This document shows, in pieces, positions 25,083 to 32,837 of a stretch of 64,000 bases of DNA (position 1 is its first letter; each line of letters starts with the position of its first letter). A model generated the notes under the pieces. That model did no database searches. It was not told the DNA's origin and was given only the letters and a program-made list of their open reading frames with translations. Origin of the DNA: Blastococcus tunisiensis (GTDB lineage Bacteria; Actinomycetota; Actinomycetes; Mycobacteriales; Geodermatophilaceae); the NCBI RefSeq assembly GCF_900112815.1, contig NZ_FOND01000001.1, forward strand, positions 466,816-530,815, given 5' to 3'. The position numbers were made by a program, and so were the translations under genes.

Positions 25083-26467
25083 CCGACGCCCTCAGCACCG
25101 GCCCGCGCAGCGGCCCGGCCGTCGTCCGCGAAGCGGCGCGGGACACCCCGGTGTACGGCGAGTTCGACGTCGTCGTCATCGGCGGCGGCCCCGCCGGGCT
25201 GATGGCGGCGGCCGCGGCGGCCCGGTCCGGGCGGTCCACGCTCCTCGTCGAGCGGTACGGATTCCTCGGCGGCGCCGGCACGATGGGCGGGCTCAGCACC
25301 TTCTGCGGCCTGCACGCGAAGGTGCACGGCGAGCACCGGCAGGTGATCCACGGCCTGGCCGACGAGCTGCTGGCCCGGCTGGCCAAGCTCGACGGGCTGT
25401 CCGAGCCGCACCTGACCATCAACGACGGCATCCTGGCGCAGGCCTTCGACATCTCCGCCTACAAGGTGGCCGCCGACGAACTGGTGGTGTCCTCGGGCGC
25501 CCGCCTGCTGTTCCACGCGATGGCCGTGGGCGTGGTCATGGCGGACGAGTCCACGATCGACGCGGTGCTGATCGAGTCGAAGTCGGGGCGCGCCGCGGTG
25601 CGCGGTCGGGTGTTCGTCGACGCCTCCGGCGACGCGGACGTCGCCGCCTGGGCCGGCGTCCCGTTCGAGAAGGCGCCGCCGGGGCAGTGGTTGCTCTACC
25701 CGTCGTTGATGTTCCGGATCAACGGGGTGGACGCCGCGGCCGCGGGACCCGCCCCCTGGCGCACCGTCGAGCGGCTGATGGACGAGGCCGAGGCCGCGGG
25801 GACGCACACGTTCCCGCGGAAGAAGCCGATCGTCCGGCCGCAGCGCAACCCGCTGGAATGGCGGGCCAACCTCACCCAGCTGCGCAATCCCGACGGCAGC
25901 CCGGTGGACGGCACCGACGTGGACCAGCTCACCCACGGCGAGCTGCAGGGCCGGCAGCAGGTCGTCGACGCGTTCACCTTCATCCGGGACCGGACGCCCG
26001 GGTTCGAGAACTCCTACATCGTCGACATCGCCCCGCAGATCGGGATCCGCGAGACGCGGCGGATCGTCGGGGAGTACCGGCTCAGCGAGGACGACGTCCT
26101 CGACTGCGCGGACTTCCCCGACACCATCGGCGTCAACGGCTGGCCGGTGGAGGCGCACGTCGAGGGCACGGTCGAGTTCCGCTGGCAGCGGGGGGAGGAC
26201 CCGCGCGGGATCAACCAGCTGCCCTACCGCATAGTCCTTCCGCAGCAGGTGGACAACCTGTTCGTGGCCGGCCGCTGCGCCTCCATGACGCACGGCGGCC
26301 AGTCCTCGGCGCGGGTGACCGGCCCCTGCTTCGCCATGGGTGAGGCGGTGGGCACCGCCGCCGACCTCGCGCTCGCCGGCGGCCTCGCCCTCCGCGACGT
26401 CCCGGTCGCCGAGCTGCAGCGCCGGCTCGAGGGCAACGGGGCCTACCTGGGGCGGGACCTCCGGTGA
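25079..26467 (+). CDS. FAD-dependent oxidoreductase, copy 2
   Basis: Flavoprotein of 462 aa, full-length paralogue of copy 1 (17436-18794). Features: VVVIGGGPAGLMAAAAAA and TLLVERYGFLGG at the N-terminus, shared internal blocks including GGLSTFCGLHAKVHGEHRQV, and NLFVAGRCASMTHGGQSSAR near the C-terminus. It overlaps A2 by ATGA and the dehydratase gene by GTGA, so all three are coupled. The two copies differ most near residues 220-245, which may set substrate preference; that is an inference from where divergence falls. Confidence 0.88.
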   Translation: MTDALSTGPRSGPAVVREAARDTPVYGEFDVVVIGGGPAGLMAAAAAARSGRSTLLVERYGFLGGAGTMGGLSTFCGLHAKVHGEHRQVIHGLADELLARLAKLDGLSEPHLTINDGILAQAFDISAYKVAADELVVSSGARLLFHAMAVGVVMADESTIDAVLIESKSGRAAVRGRVFVDASGDADVAAWAGVPFEKAPPGQWLLYPSLMFRINGVDAAAAGPAPWRTVERLMDEAEAAGTHTFPRKKPIVRPQRNPLEWRANLTQLRNPDGSPVDGTDVDQLTHGELQGRQQVVDAFTFIRDRTPGFENSYIVDIAPQIGIRETRRIVGEYRLSEDDVLDCADFPDTIGVNGWPVEAHVEGTVEFRWQRGEDPRGINQLPYRIVLPQQVDNLFVAGRCASMTHGGQSSARVTGPCFAMGEAVGTAADLALAGGLALRDVPVAELQRRLEGNGAYLGRDLR

Positions 26468-28134
26468 CCGCGCTGCGGAGCAACTTCGAGCGCGGGACCA
26501 ACCGGTGGGCGATGCGCCGCGCGCAGTGGACGGCGCTGGGGCTGACCGACGCCGACATGGAGAAGCCGAAGATCGCGATCGTCAACAGCTCCTCCGGGCT
26601 GGCCAGCTGCTTCAGCCACCTCGACGGCATCGTCGAACCGCTGAAGGCGGCCATCAGGAGCGCGGGTGGCGTGCCCTTCGAGGTCCGCACGGCGGCGCCG
26701 AGCGACGCCATCACCAGCGCCGGGGCGGCCGGGCAGTACATCCTGCCCAGCCGCGACCTCATCGCCAGCGACATCGAGGTGGCGGTCGAGGGGGCGCTGC
26801 TGGACGGGATGGTCTGCCTGGCGTCCTGCGACAAGACCACGCCCGGCCAGCTCATGGCGGCCGGTCGGCTGAACATCCCCACCATCGTCGTCGGCTGCGG
26901 CTACCAGCCGTCGGGGATCTACCGCGGCGAGCACGTCGACTTCGAGGACGTGTTCCTCTACGCCGGGCACGTGGCCTCCGGCGCGATGACGGTCGACGAG
27001 CTCGCCGAGATGGCCTCGGTGGCCGTCGGGGGACCGGGCGTCTGCGCCGGCATGGGCACCGCCAACTCCATGCACATCGCCACCGAGGCCCTGGGCATGG
27101 CGCTGCCGGGGAGCACGCCGGTGCTGGCCAACAGCCCGCGGATGTGGGACGCCGTCGAGCGCGCCGGGCAGCGGATCGTCGAGCTCGTCGAGTCCGACGT
27201 CCGGCCCCGCGACATCATGACCGCCGGCGCCTTCCGGAACGCCGTCATCGCGGTGCTCGCCGTCAGCGGCTCGGTGAACTGCGTCAAGCACCTGCAGGCG
27301 ATCGCCGTCGAGGCCGGGTGCGACGTCGACGTGACCGCACTGTTCGAGGAGCTGGCTCCCGAGGTGCCGCTGCTGGCCGCCGTCAAGCCCAACGGGGACC
27401 GGCGGATCGACGAGTTCGAGGCGGCCGGCGGGGCCCAGGCGCTGCTGCACCGGCTCCGGCCCCTGCTCGACCTGACCCGGCCGACGGTGGGCGGGGCCAC
27501 GCAGGGCGACGTCCTGGGCGGCGCGCCGGTCGGCGACGAGGACGTGATCCGGCCGATGGACGCGGCCCTGGCCCGCCACCCCGGGATCGTGATCGTCCGC
27601 GGGTCGCTGGCCCCGGACGGGGCGATCGTCAAGCGCACCGTGGCCGACGACGGCGTGCACCGGTTCACCGGCCCGGCGAAGGTGTTCCACTCCCGTGACG
27701 AGGGGCTCGAGGGCATCCGCAGCGGCGCGGTGCGCGCGGGGGACGTCGTCGTGCTCAGCGGGCTGGGGCTGCGGGGGTCGCCCGGCATGGCCCTGACGTC
27801 GGCCTTCGTCTTCGCCCTGGACGGCGCCGGGCTCGGCAGCGAGGTCGTGGTCGTGACCGACGGGCAGATGTCGGGGCTGGTGAACACCGGGCTGGTCGTG
27901 GCGGAGGTCAGCCCCGAGGGGGCCGTCGGCGGCCCGCTCGGCCTGGTGGAGGACGGCGACCTGATCTCCGTCGACGTCGACGCCCGGACGCTGGACCTGG
28001 CGGTGCCGGAGGCGGAGCTGGCCGAGCGCCGGGCGCGGCAGGCACCGCTGTCCCCGCCGACGGGGTGCGGCTGGCTGTCGGTCTACGCCCGGTCGGTGGC
28101 GCCGCTGTCCCGCGGGGCGACCCTGGGCGGCTGA
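26464..28134 (+). CDS. IlvD/Edd-family dehydratase, copy 2
   Basis: Protein of 556 aa with SSSGLASCFSHLDGI, LASCDKTTPGQLMAA, GPGVCAGMGTANSMHIATEALG and GMALTSAFVFALDGAG near DGQMSGL. The CDKTTPG motif is closer to the canonical dihydroxyacid dehydratase form than copy 1's CDKTAPA. It ends 25 bases before the convergent Rv3235-like gene and closes the catabolic region. With copy 1 and aconitase X, the locus encodes three dehydratase-type enzymes. Confidence 0.88.
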   Translation: MTALRSNFERGTNRWAMRRAQWTALGLTDADMEKPKIAIVNSSSGLASCFSHLDGIVEPLKAAIRSAGGVPFEVRTAAPSDAITSAGAAGQYILPSRDLIASDIEVAVEGALLDGMVCLASCDKTTPGQLMAAGRLNIPTIVVGCGYQPSGIYRGEHVDFEDVFLYAGHVASGAMTVDELAEMASVAVGGPGVCAGMGTANSMHIATEALGMALPGSTPVLANSPRMWDAVERAGQRIVELVESDVRPRDIMTAGAFRNAVIAVLAVSGSVNCVKHLQAIAVEAGCDVDVTALFEELAPEVPLLAAVKPNGDRRIDEFEAAGGAQALLHRLRPLLDLTRPTVGGATQGDVLGGAPVGDEDVIRPMDAALARHPGIVIVRGSLAPDGAIVKRTVADDGVHRFTGPAKVFHSRDEGLEGIRSGAVRAGDVVVLSGLGLRGSPGMALTSAFVFALDGAGLGSEVVVVTDGQMSGLVNTGLVVAEVSPEGAVGGPLGLVEDGDLISVDVDARTLDLAVPEAELAERRARQAPLSPPTGCGWLSVYARSVAPLSRGATLGG

Positions 28135-28159
28135 CGCCGGAGGGTGACCTCGGCCGCGC

Positions 28160-28717
28160 TCAGCCGACCTGCAGCGCGGTGCACCGCCACCGCCCGTCGA
28201 TGCCCTCCAACCGGGCCGCGACGGCGTGCGCGCGCCCCGCCCGCCGGGCGACCACGCTGATCTCGGCCACGCCGTCCACCGGCTCGCAGACGTGCACCGG
28301 GCCGATGACCAGCGGTGCCGAGCCCTCGGCGCACCACCGGGGGCGGCGGCCCTGGACCAGGGCCGCGAACACCCCGGGCGAGGTCATCGGCCGGACCTGG
28401 GTGATCGGCCGTCGTCCGGCCAGCGCCTCGAGGGCGCAGGTGACCAGCCGGCGTCCGGTCTCCCCGGGGTCGGGCAGGTCGGCGCGCACCGAGAGGGACG
28501 GGCCGAACTCGTCGTCCGGCCGCGCCGTGGTCCGGTCGGCCCGGGGCCGGGGGCCCGGCCGGTGCGCCGGCCGGGGTGCGGTGATCCCCGGCCGCACCAG
28601 TCGCAGCGGGATGCGCTCGTCCTCCAGGGGCGGCTGCGGGGTCCGGACGACGACCAGTCGCAGCGGCGGCCCGCCCGCCGAGCTGGTCGTCCCGGGCGCG
28701 GTGGTCGAGGCGGTCAT
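28160..28717 (-). CDS. Rv3235-family protein
   Basis: Protein of 185 aa with a Pro/Arg-rich, probably disordered N-terminal half and a conserved C-terminal domain (ALEALAGRRPITQVRPMTSPGVFAAL ... HAVAARLEGIDGRWRCTAL; quoted here in pieces). This matches the Rv3235/DUF6459 family of actinobacteria, whose function is unknown. ATG 28717 lies 43 bases after the LysM gene, and the two look like one transcription unit. Confidence 0.75.
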   Translation of the reverse strand: MTASTTAPGTTSSAGGPPLRLVVVRTPQPPLEDERIPLRLVRPGITAPRPAHRPGPRPRADRTTARPDDEFGPSLSVRADLPDPGETGRRLVTCALEALAGRRPITQVRPMTSPGVFAALVQGRRPRWCAEGSAPLVIGPVHVCEPVDGVAEISVVARRAGRAHAVAARLEGIDGRWRCTALQVG

Positions 28718-28760
28718 CGGGTGCTCCGGCGGTCGTGGGTCGGTCGGGTGGGCGAGGTGC

Positions 28761-29513
28761 TCATGGCCCCTCCGGCGGGCGGAGGATCTGGCCGGGGAGC
28801 AGGAGGTCGGGGTCGGGGCCGATGACGTCGGCGTTCGCCGTCCACCAGGCGTGCACCGAACGGGCCGTCTCGGCGTCGGTCGGAGGTGCTCCGGTCCGCT
28901 CGAGCAGGCGGGCCGCGGTGATGTGCCAGAGGCAGTCGCCGGGGGCCACGACGTGGGCGCCGTGCGCCGGGGCGGCGGGGGGACCCGCCGGCCAGTCCGG
29001 GACGGCCGTGGACGTCGGCGCGACCGCGGGGAGCCCGACGGCCGGCCGGTCCGGGACGGTCGTGGGTGCGCGCCCGGGTGCCGGGACCCCGGCGGCCGGC
29101 CAGTCCGGTACGCCGTCGCCGGACGCGGCGGCCGCCGGAAGCGGCGCGAGGGGGAGCCCGACACCGGTGACCGGTCCCGCCATCCCGAGCCCGAGGCCCA
29201 GGAGGAGGCCGGCGCTGCGACGCGCCCCGGCGGGCAGGACGGCCCGGGTCGAGAGCCGGGCGGCGGCACCGAGCAGACCGGGCAGGGCCGAGGCGGCGGT
29301 GAGCGCGAGGCCGAGGGCGCCCCAGACCCACACGGCCCAGGCGAGCAGGGCCGCGGCGGCGGCCACCAGCGCGTCGGGTCCCTGGGTGTCGACGGTCCGC
29401 TGCGGCGCGGCCAGTGCATCGACCAGCTCACCGGACGTGGGGGTCAGCGCGGCCAGTGCCGTCGCCAGGAGCCCCATCGCGGCAGCGGTGAGCAGGAGTC
29501 GTCGAACGGACAT
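28761..29513 (-). CDS. LysM-domain membrane protein
   Basis: Protein of 250 aa. An N-terminal hydrophobic segment (LLLTAAAMGLLATALAAL) and a second (ALVAAAAALLAWAVWVWGALGLALTA, in part) are followed by a Pro/Ala-rich linker and a C-terminal LysM-like module (HVVAPGDCLWHITAARLL, then LLLPGQILRPP). LysM modules bind peptidoglycan, so it probably sits at the membrane facing the wall. ATG 29513 has GGAGGAAGG upstream. Upstream genes are divergent. Confidence 0.8.
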   Translation of the reverse strand: MSVRRLLLTAAAMGLLATALAALTPTSGELVDALAAPQRTVDTQGPDALVAAAAALLAWAVWVWGALGLALTAASALPGLLGAAARLSTRAVLPAGARRSAGLLLGLGLGMAGPVTGVGLPLAPLPAAAASGDGVPDWPAAGVPAPGRAPTTVPDRPAVGLPAVAPTSTAVPDWPAGPPAAPAHGAHVVAPGDCLWHITAARLLERTGAPPTDAETARSVHAWWTANADVIGPDPDLLLPGQILRPPEGP

Positions 29514-29610
29514 CAGCGGCCTTCCTCCGGGAACGAACCGACTGTAAAGCAAGCAAATGCATGCAAATGGACGAATCCACAGCAAACTAGGCTGTCCGAC
29601 GGAGGTGGCG

Positions 29611-30180
29611 ATGCGCTGGCAGCAGTTGTTCGACGACCTGCAGTCGCAGTTCGAGGCGGAGCAGGCGGCGACCGAGCACGCCGAGGCGGCGTCGCAGGCC
29701 CGGGCCGAGGTGGGCGCCGTACGGCTCGCCGAGCGGCTGGGAGGCGCGCTCGGGTTCCCGCTCGTCCTGGGGGTGGGTGCCGCCGGGCAGGTGACCGGCA
29801 CCCTGGTCGGCGTCGGGCCGGACTGGCTCCTGCTCACCGACGAGCAGGGCCGGGAACTGCTGGTCGCGCTGCCGGCGGTCCGCACGGTGTCCGGGCTCGG
29901 CAGGCGCACGGCAGCCCCCGGCCCCGCCGGCGCGGTGCGTCCCCGGCTCGACCTGCGCCGGGCGCTGCGCGGACTGGCGCGCGACCGCAGCGCCCTCCAG
30001 CTCGTCCTCGACGACGGGACCACGCTGACCGGCACGGTCGACCGCGTCGGCGCCGACTACGTGGAACTGGCCGAGCACCCCGTCGACGAGCCTCGCCGCC
30101 AGGGATCGGTGCGCGGGGTGCGGGCCGTGGTCATCGGCGCCGTGGCGGTCGTCCGCAGGTCGGCGCCGGGGCTCGACTGA
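29611..30180 (+). CDS. Hypothetical protein, possible Sm-like C-terminal part
   Basis: Protein of 189 aa. A helical N-terminus (MRWQQLFDDLQSQFEAEQAA) precedes two beta-rich stretches (GQVTGTLVGVGPDWLLLTDE and LQLVLDDGTTLTGTVDRVG) that look like repeated small beta-barrel, Sm-like folds. ATG 29611 is chosen for the CGGAGGTGG just upstream; an earlier in-frame ATG at 29557 lacks one. It is a conserved-looking actinobacterial protein without known function. It converges on the HTH gene. Confidence 0.65.
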   Translation: MRWQQLFDDLQSQFEAEQAATEHAEAASQARAEVGAVRLAERLGGALGFPLVLGVGAAGQVTGTLVGVGPDWLLLTDEQGRELLVALPAVRTVSGLGRRTAAPGPAGAVRPRLDLRRALRGLARDRSALQLVLDDGTTLTGTVDRVGADYVELAEHPVDEPRRQGSVRGVRAVVIGAVAVVRRSAPGLD

Positions 30181-30219
30181 GCCCGGGGGCGCCTCGTCGG
30201 GTGCGAGGTCGGGTGCGGC

Positions 30220-30549
30220 TCAGCGGCGCGCCCGACCTCCCGTGGGGGCCCGAGGGCCGGTGGTGGGTCCGACCGCGCTGTCGGTGGCGGTGTCGGTGGC
30301 GGTGTCCGTGGCGGTGTCGGTGGTGGTGTCGGGGGCCGGCTCGCCGGGTGGCGCCGTGTCGCCGCGGGCCTCGGCGTACTTCTGCTGGATGAACCGCTCG
30401 AGCTCGTCGACCTCGACCCGCCACTGCCCGCGGCCGCCGATCTGGATGGCGATCAGCTCCTTGCGGCGGACCAGGGCGTACGCCTGCGACCAGGAGACGT
30501 TGAGGATCTCCGCGACGTCGTCGAGGGTCAGGAAGCGGGGCGTGGGCAT
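30220..30549 (-). CDS. Excisionase-type helix-turn-helix DNA-binding protein
   Basis: Protein of 109 aa. The first 65 residues are a MerR/excisionase-like winged helix (FLTLDDVAEILNVSWSQAYA, LVRRKELIAIQIGGRGQWRV, ELERFIQQKY). The tail is a low-complexity repeat TDTATDTATDTATDSA coded by a roughly 12-bp DNA repeat at 30278-30335. Such proteins resemble BldC-type regulators of actinobacteria. It stands divergent from the SAF/CpaE operon and could regulate it, which is not shown. Confidence 0.82.
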   Translation of the reverse strand: MPTPRFLTLDDVAEILNVSWSQAYALVRRKELIAIQIGGRGQWRVEVDELERFIQQKYAEARGDTAPPGEPAPDTTTDTATDTATDTATDSAVGPTTGPRAPTGGRARR

Positions 30550-30757
30550 CGGTGTCTCCGTCCGGTCGCCGCCAGTCTGTCAGCCCGTCCGGGGACACCG
30601 GACCGTTCTCCACACCCGAACGTGTGGACAACCAGTGCGCGCCATCGCGGTCGTGCCGCATCATCTGCACCCGAACGCCGGCACACGTCGCCGGACGAGG
30701 CGACACGACATGGTGTCGAGGTCTGTGCGCCCGGGGCGCGGAAGAGGTGAGCGTGCT

Positions 30758-31480
30758 GTGACCGCCGTCCGGCCGTCGACCGTCCCGCCTGCTGCGGCGG
30801 ACGGGATCCCCGGACCGGTGCCACGCCGGGTGCGGCCCCCGCGCTGGCTGGACCTCCGGCTGGTGCTCGGGGTGCTCCTCGTCCTCGCCTCGGTGCTGCT
30901 GGGTGCCCGCGTCGTCGGCTCGGCCGATGCGACGGTGCCGGTCTGGGCGGTGGCCGGCGACCTCGCCGCCGGGACCGAGCTGGCCGCCGGGGACCTGGTG
31001 GCCGTGGACGTCCGACTCGACGACGCCGCCGGCGCGTACCTGTCCACGGCCACCCGACCCGAGGGCCGCACGCTGGCCCGTGCCGTGCGCGACGGCGAGC
31101 TGCTGCCGCGCACGGCGCTGGAGGAGGGCGACGGGCTCGTGCAGCTGGCCCTGCCGGTGCAGTCGGGGTACGTGCCGCCGGGGCTGCGGCGGGGGCAGGT
31201 GGTCGACGTCTACGCCGTGGCCGATCCGGCGGCCGGGGCCACGGCCGCCGACGGCAGCGTGACCCTCGTGGTGCGTCGCGCTCCCGTCCAGGCCCTCTCG
31301 GGGCGCTCCGAGGGCGTGCTGTCCACACCGACGACCGCGGTGCAGGTCGTGGTCGCGGTGGAGGCGGAGGACGCGGCCGACGTGCTCGCCGCGATCGCCG
31401 GACGCCCGCTGGTCGTGGTGGTCCACGGCTCGGTGGACGGGGACGAGGTCGAGGCGGGTGCCCTGGGGCCGGCCGGCTGA
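30758..31480 (+). CDS. SAF-domain membrane protein (CpaB/RcpC-like)
   Basis: Protein of 240 aa. A short basic N-terminus, one transmembrane helix (LVLGVLLVLASVLLGARVV), then a SAF domain (VWAVAGDLAAGTELAAGDLV, ARAVRDGELLPRTAL) and a C-terminal region as in CpaB-like pilus assembly proteins. GTG 30758 with GAGGTG about 8 bases upstream is preferred over earlier in-frame starts that would add Arg-rich sequence. It overlaps the CpaE-like gene by one base (TGATG). No pilin, prepilin peptidase or secretion ATPase genes are nearby, so a role in a full Tad pilus is unproven. Confidence 0.8.
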   Translation: MTAVRPSTVPPAAADGIPGPVPRRVRPPRWLDLRLVLGVLLVLASVLLGARVVGSADATVPVWAVAGDLAAGTELAAGDLVAVDVRLDDAAGAYLSTATRPEGRTLARAVRDGELLPRTALEEGDGLVQLALPVQSGYVPPGLRRGQVVDVYAVADPAAGATAADGSVTLVVRRAPVQALSGRSEGVLSTPTTAVQVVVAVEAEDAADVLAAIAGRPLVVVVHGSVDGDEVEAGALGPAG

Positions 31481-32775
31481 TGGCACTTCAGGTCTTCACC
31501 GCGGTCACGGGCGCTGCCTGGGAGTCGGAGCTGGTCGGCGCCCTCGACCGCGCCGACCACGGGGTCACCGTGGTCCGCCGGTGCGTGGACGTCGCGGACC
31601 TGCTCGCCGTCGCGGCCACCGGGACGGGGCAGGCGGCGCTGCTCTCCGCCGAGCTGCGCCGGCTCGACGCGGACACCGTCGCCCGGCTCGAGGCCGCCGG
31701 GGTGGCCGTCGTCGGACTGGTGGAGCCGGGGGACGAGCGCGCCGCGGGCCGGTTGCGGCAGCTCGGGGTCCGGCAGGTCCTGCCGGCCGACGCCGACCCC
31801 GACGCCATCGCGCGGGCGCTGCGCGAGGCGGTCGCCGCCGCGATCACCCCCGGCCGGGACGTCGCCGACCCGGGTGCCGCGCTCCCGGTGCTGGGGGCGC
31901 CCGAGCAGCCGGAGGACCGGCCGGCGGGGCGGGGGCGGGTGGTCGCGGTGTGGGGGCCCACCGGCGCGCCGGGTCGGACGACCGTCGCCGTGGGCGTGGC
32001 CGACGAGCTGTCCCGCCTGGGGGTGTCCACCCTGCTCGTGGACGCCGACGTCTACGGCGGGGTGGTGGCCCAGCTGCTGGGGCTGCTCGACGAGTCGCCG
32101 GGGCTGGCCGGCGCGGCCCGGCTCGCCGCCACCGGGAACCTGGACTCGGCGGGCCTGGTGCGGCTGGCCTGGGCGGTCCGCCCCCACCTGCGCGTGCTGA
32201 CCGGACTGGCGCGGGCCGACCGGTGGCCCGAGCTGCGTCCGCGTGCGGTGACCGCGGTACTGGAGGAGGCCCGCCGGCTGGCCGACGTGACGGTCGTGGA
32301 CTGCGGGTTCAACCTGGAAGACGACGAGGAGCTCTCCTTCGACACGGTGGCGCCTCGTCGCAACGGGGCGACCCTCGCCGTCCTGGACGCGGCGGACACG
32401 GTGGTGTGCGTGAGCGGCGCCGACCCGGTGGCCCTGCAGCGCAGCATCCGTGCGCTCGACGAGCTCCGGGAGGTGCGCCCCGACGTGGAGCCGGTCCTGG
32501 TGGTCAACCAGGTGCGGCGCGGGCCGGTGCCCGGGGACCCGCACCGCGAGATCGGCGAGGCCCTGGAGCGGTTCGCCGGTCGGGACGCGCGCTCCTTCCT
32601 CTCCGCCGACCGCCGGGCCACCGACGCGGCGCTCGCCTCCGGTCGACCGCTCGCGGAGGTCGCGCCCCGTTCGCCGCTCCGGGTGGAGCTGCGCGCGCTG
32701 GCCGCTTCGCTGGCCGACGTCCCCCTGCCCGCGGCCCGCCGGCGGGGGCTCCGACGCCAGGAGGCGGTTCGGTGA
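31480..32775 (+). CDS. CpaE-like/MinD-family ATPase
   Basis: Protein of 431 aa. The N-terminal 130 residues resemble an atypical receiver domain as in CpaE. The MinD/ParA ATPase follows, with a deviant Walker A (WGPTGAPGRTTVAVG), the strand LLVDADVYGGVVAQLLGL and the Walker B-like VTVVDCGF. In the P-loop the usual KGGxGKT pattern is replaced by GPTGAPGRT, so the conserved lysines are arginine or absent. It forms an operon with the SAF protein. CpaE proteins position pilus machinery at the cell pole; here the partners are missing. Confidence 0.82.
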   Translation: MALQVFTAVTGAAWESELVGALDRADHGVTVVRRCVDVADLLAVAATGTGQAALLSAELRRLDADTVARLEAAGVAVVGLVEPGDERAAGRLRQLGVRQVLPADADPDAIARALREAVAAAITPGRDVADPGAALPVLGAPEQPEDRPAGRGRVVAVWGPTGAPGRTTVAVGVADELSRLGVSTLLVDADVYGGVVAQLLGLLDESPGLAGAARLAATGNLDSAGLVRLAWAVRPHLRVLTGLARADRWPELRPRAVTAVLEEARRLADVTVVDCGFNLEDDEELSFDTVAPRRNGATLAVLDAADTVVCVSGADPVALQRSIRALDELREVRPDVEPVLVVNQVRRGPVPGDPHREIGEALERFAGRDARSFLSADRRATDAALASGRPLAEVAPRSPLRVELRALAASLADVPLPAARRRGLRRQEAVR

Positions 32776-32837
32776 GCGCCCGGATGTACGGGCCCCGCGG
32801 CGCGCCGTAGCGTGAGCGGCCGAGCGGGAGGAGAGCA

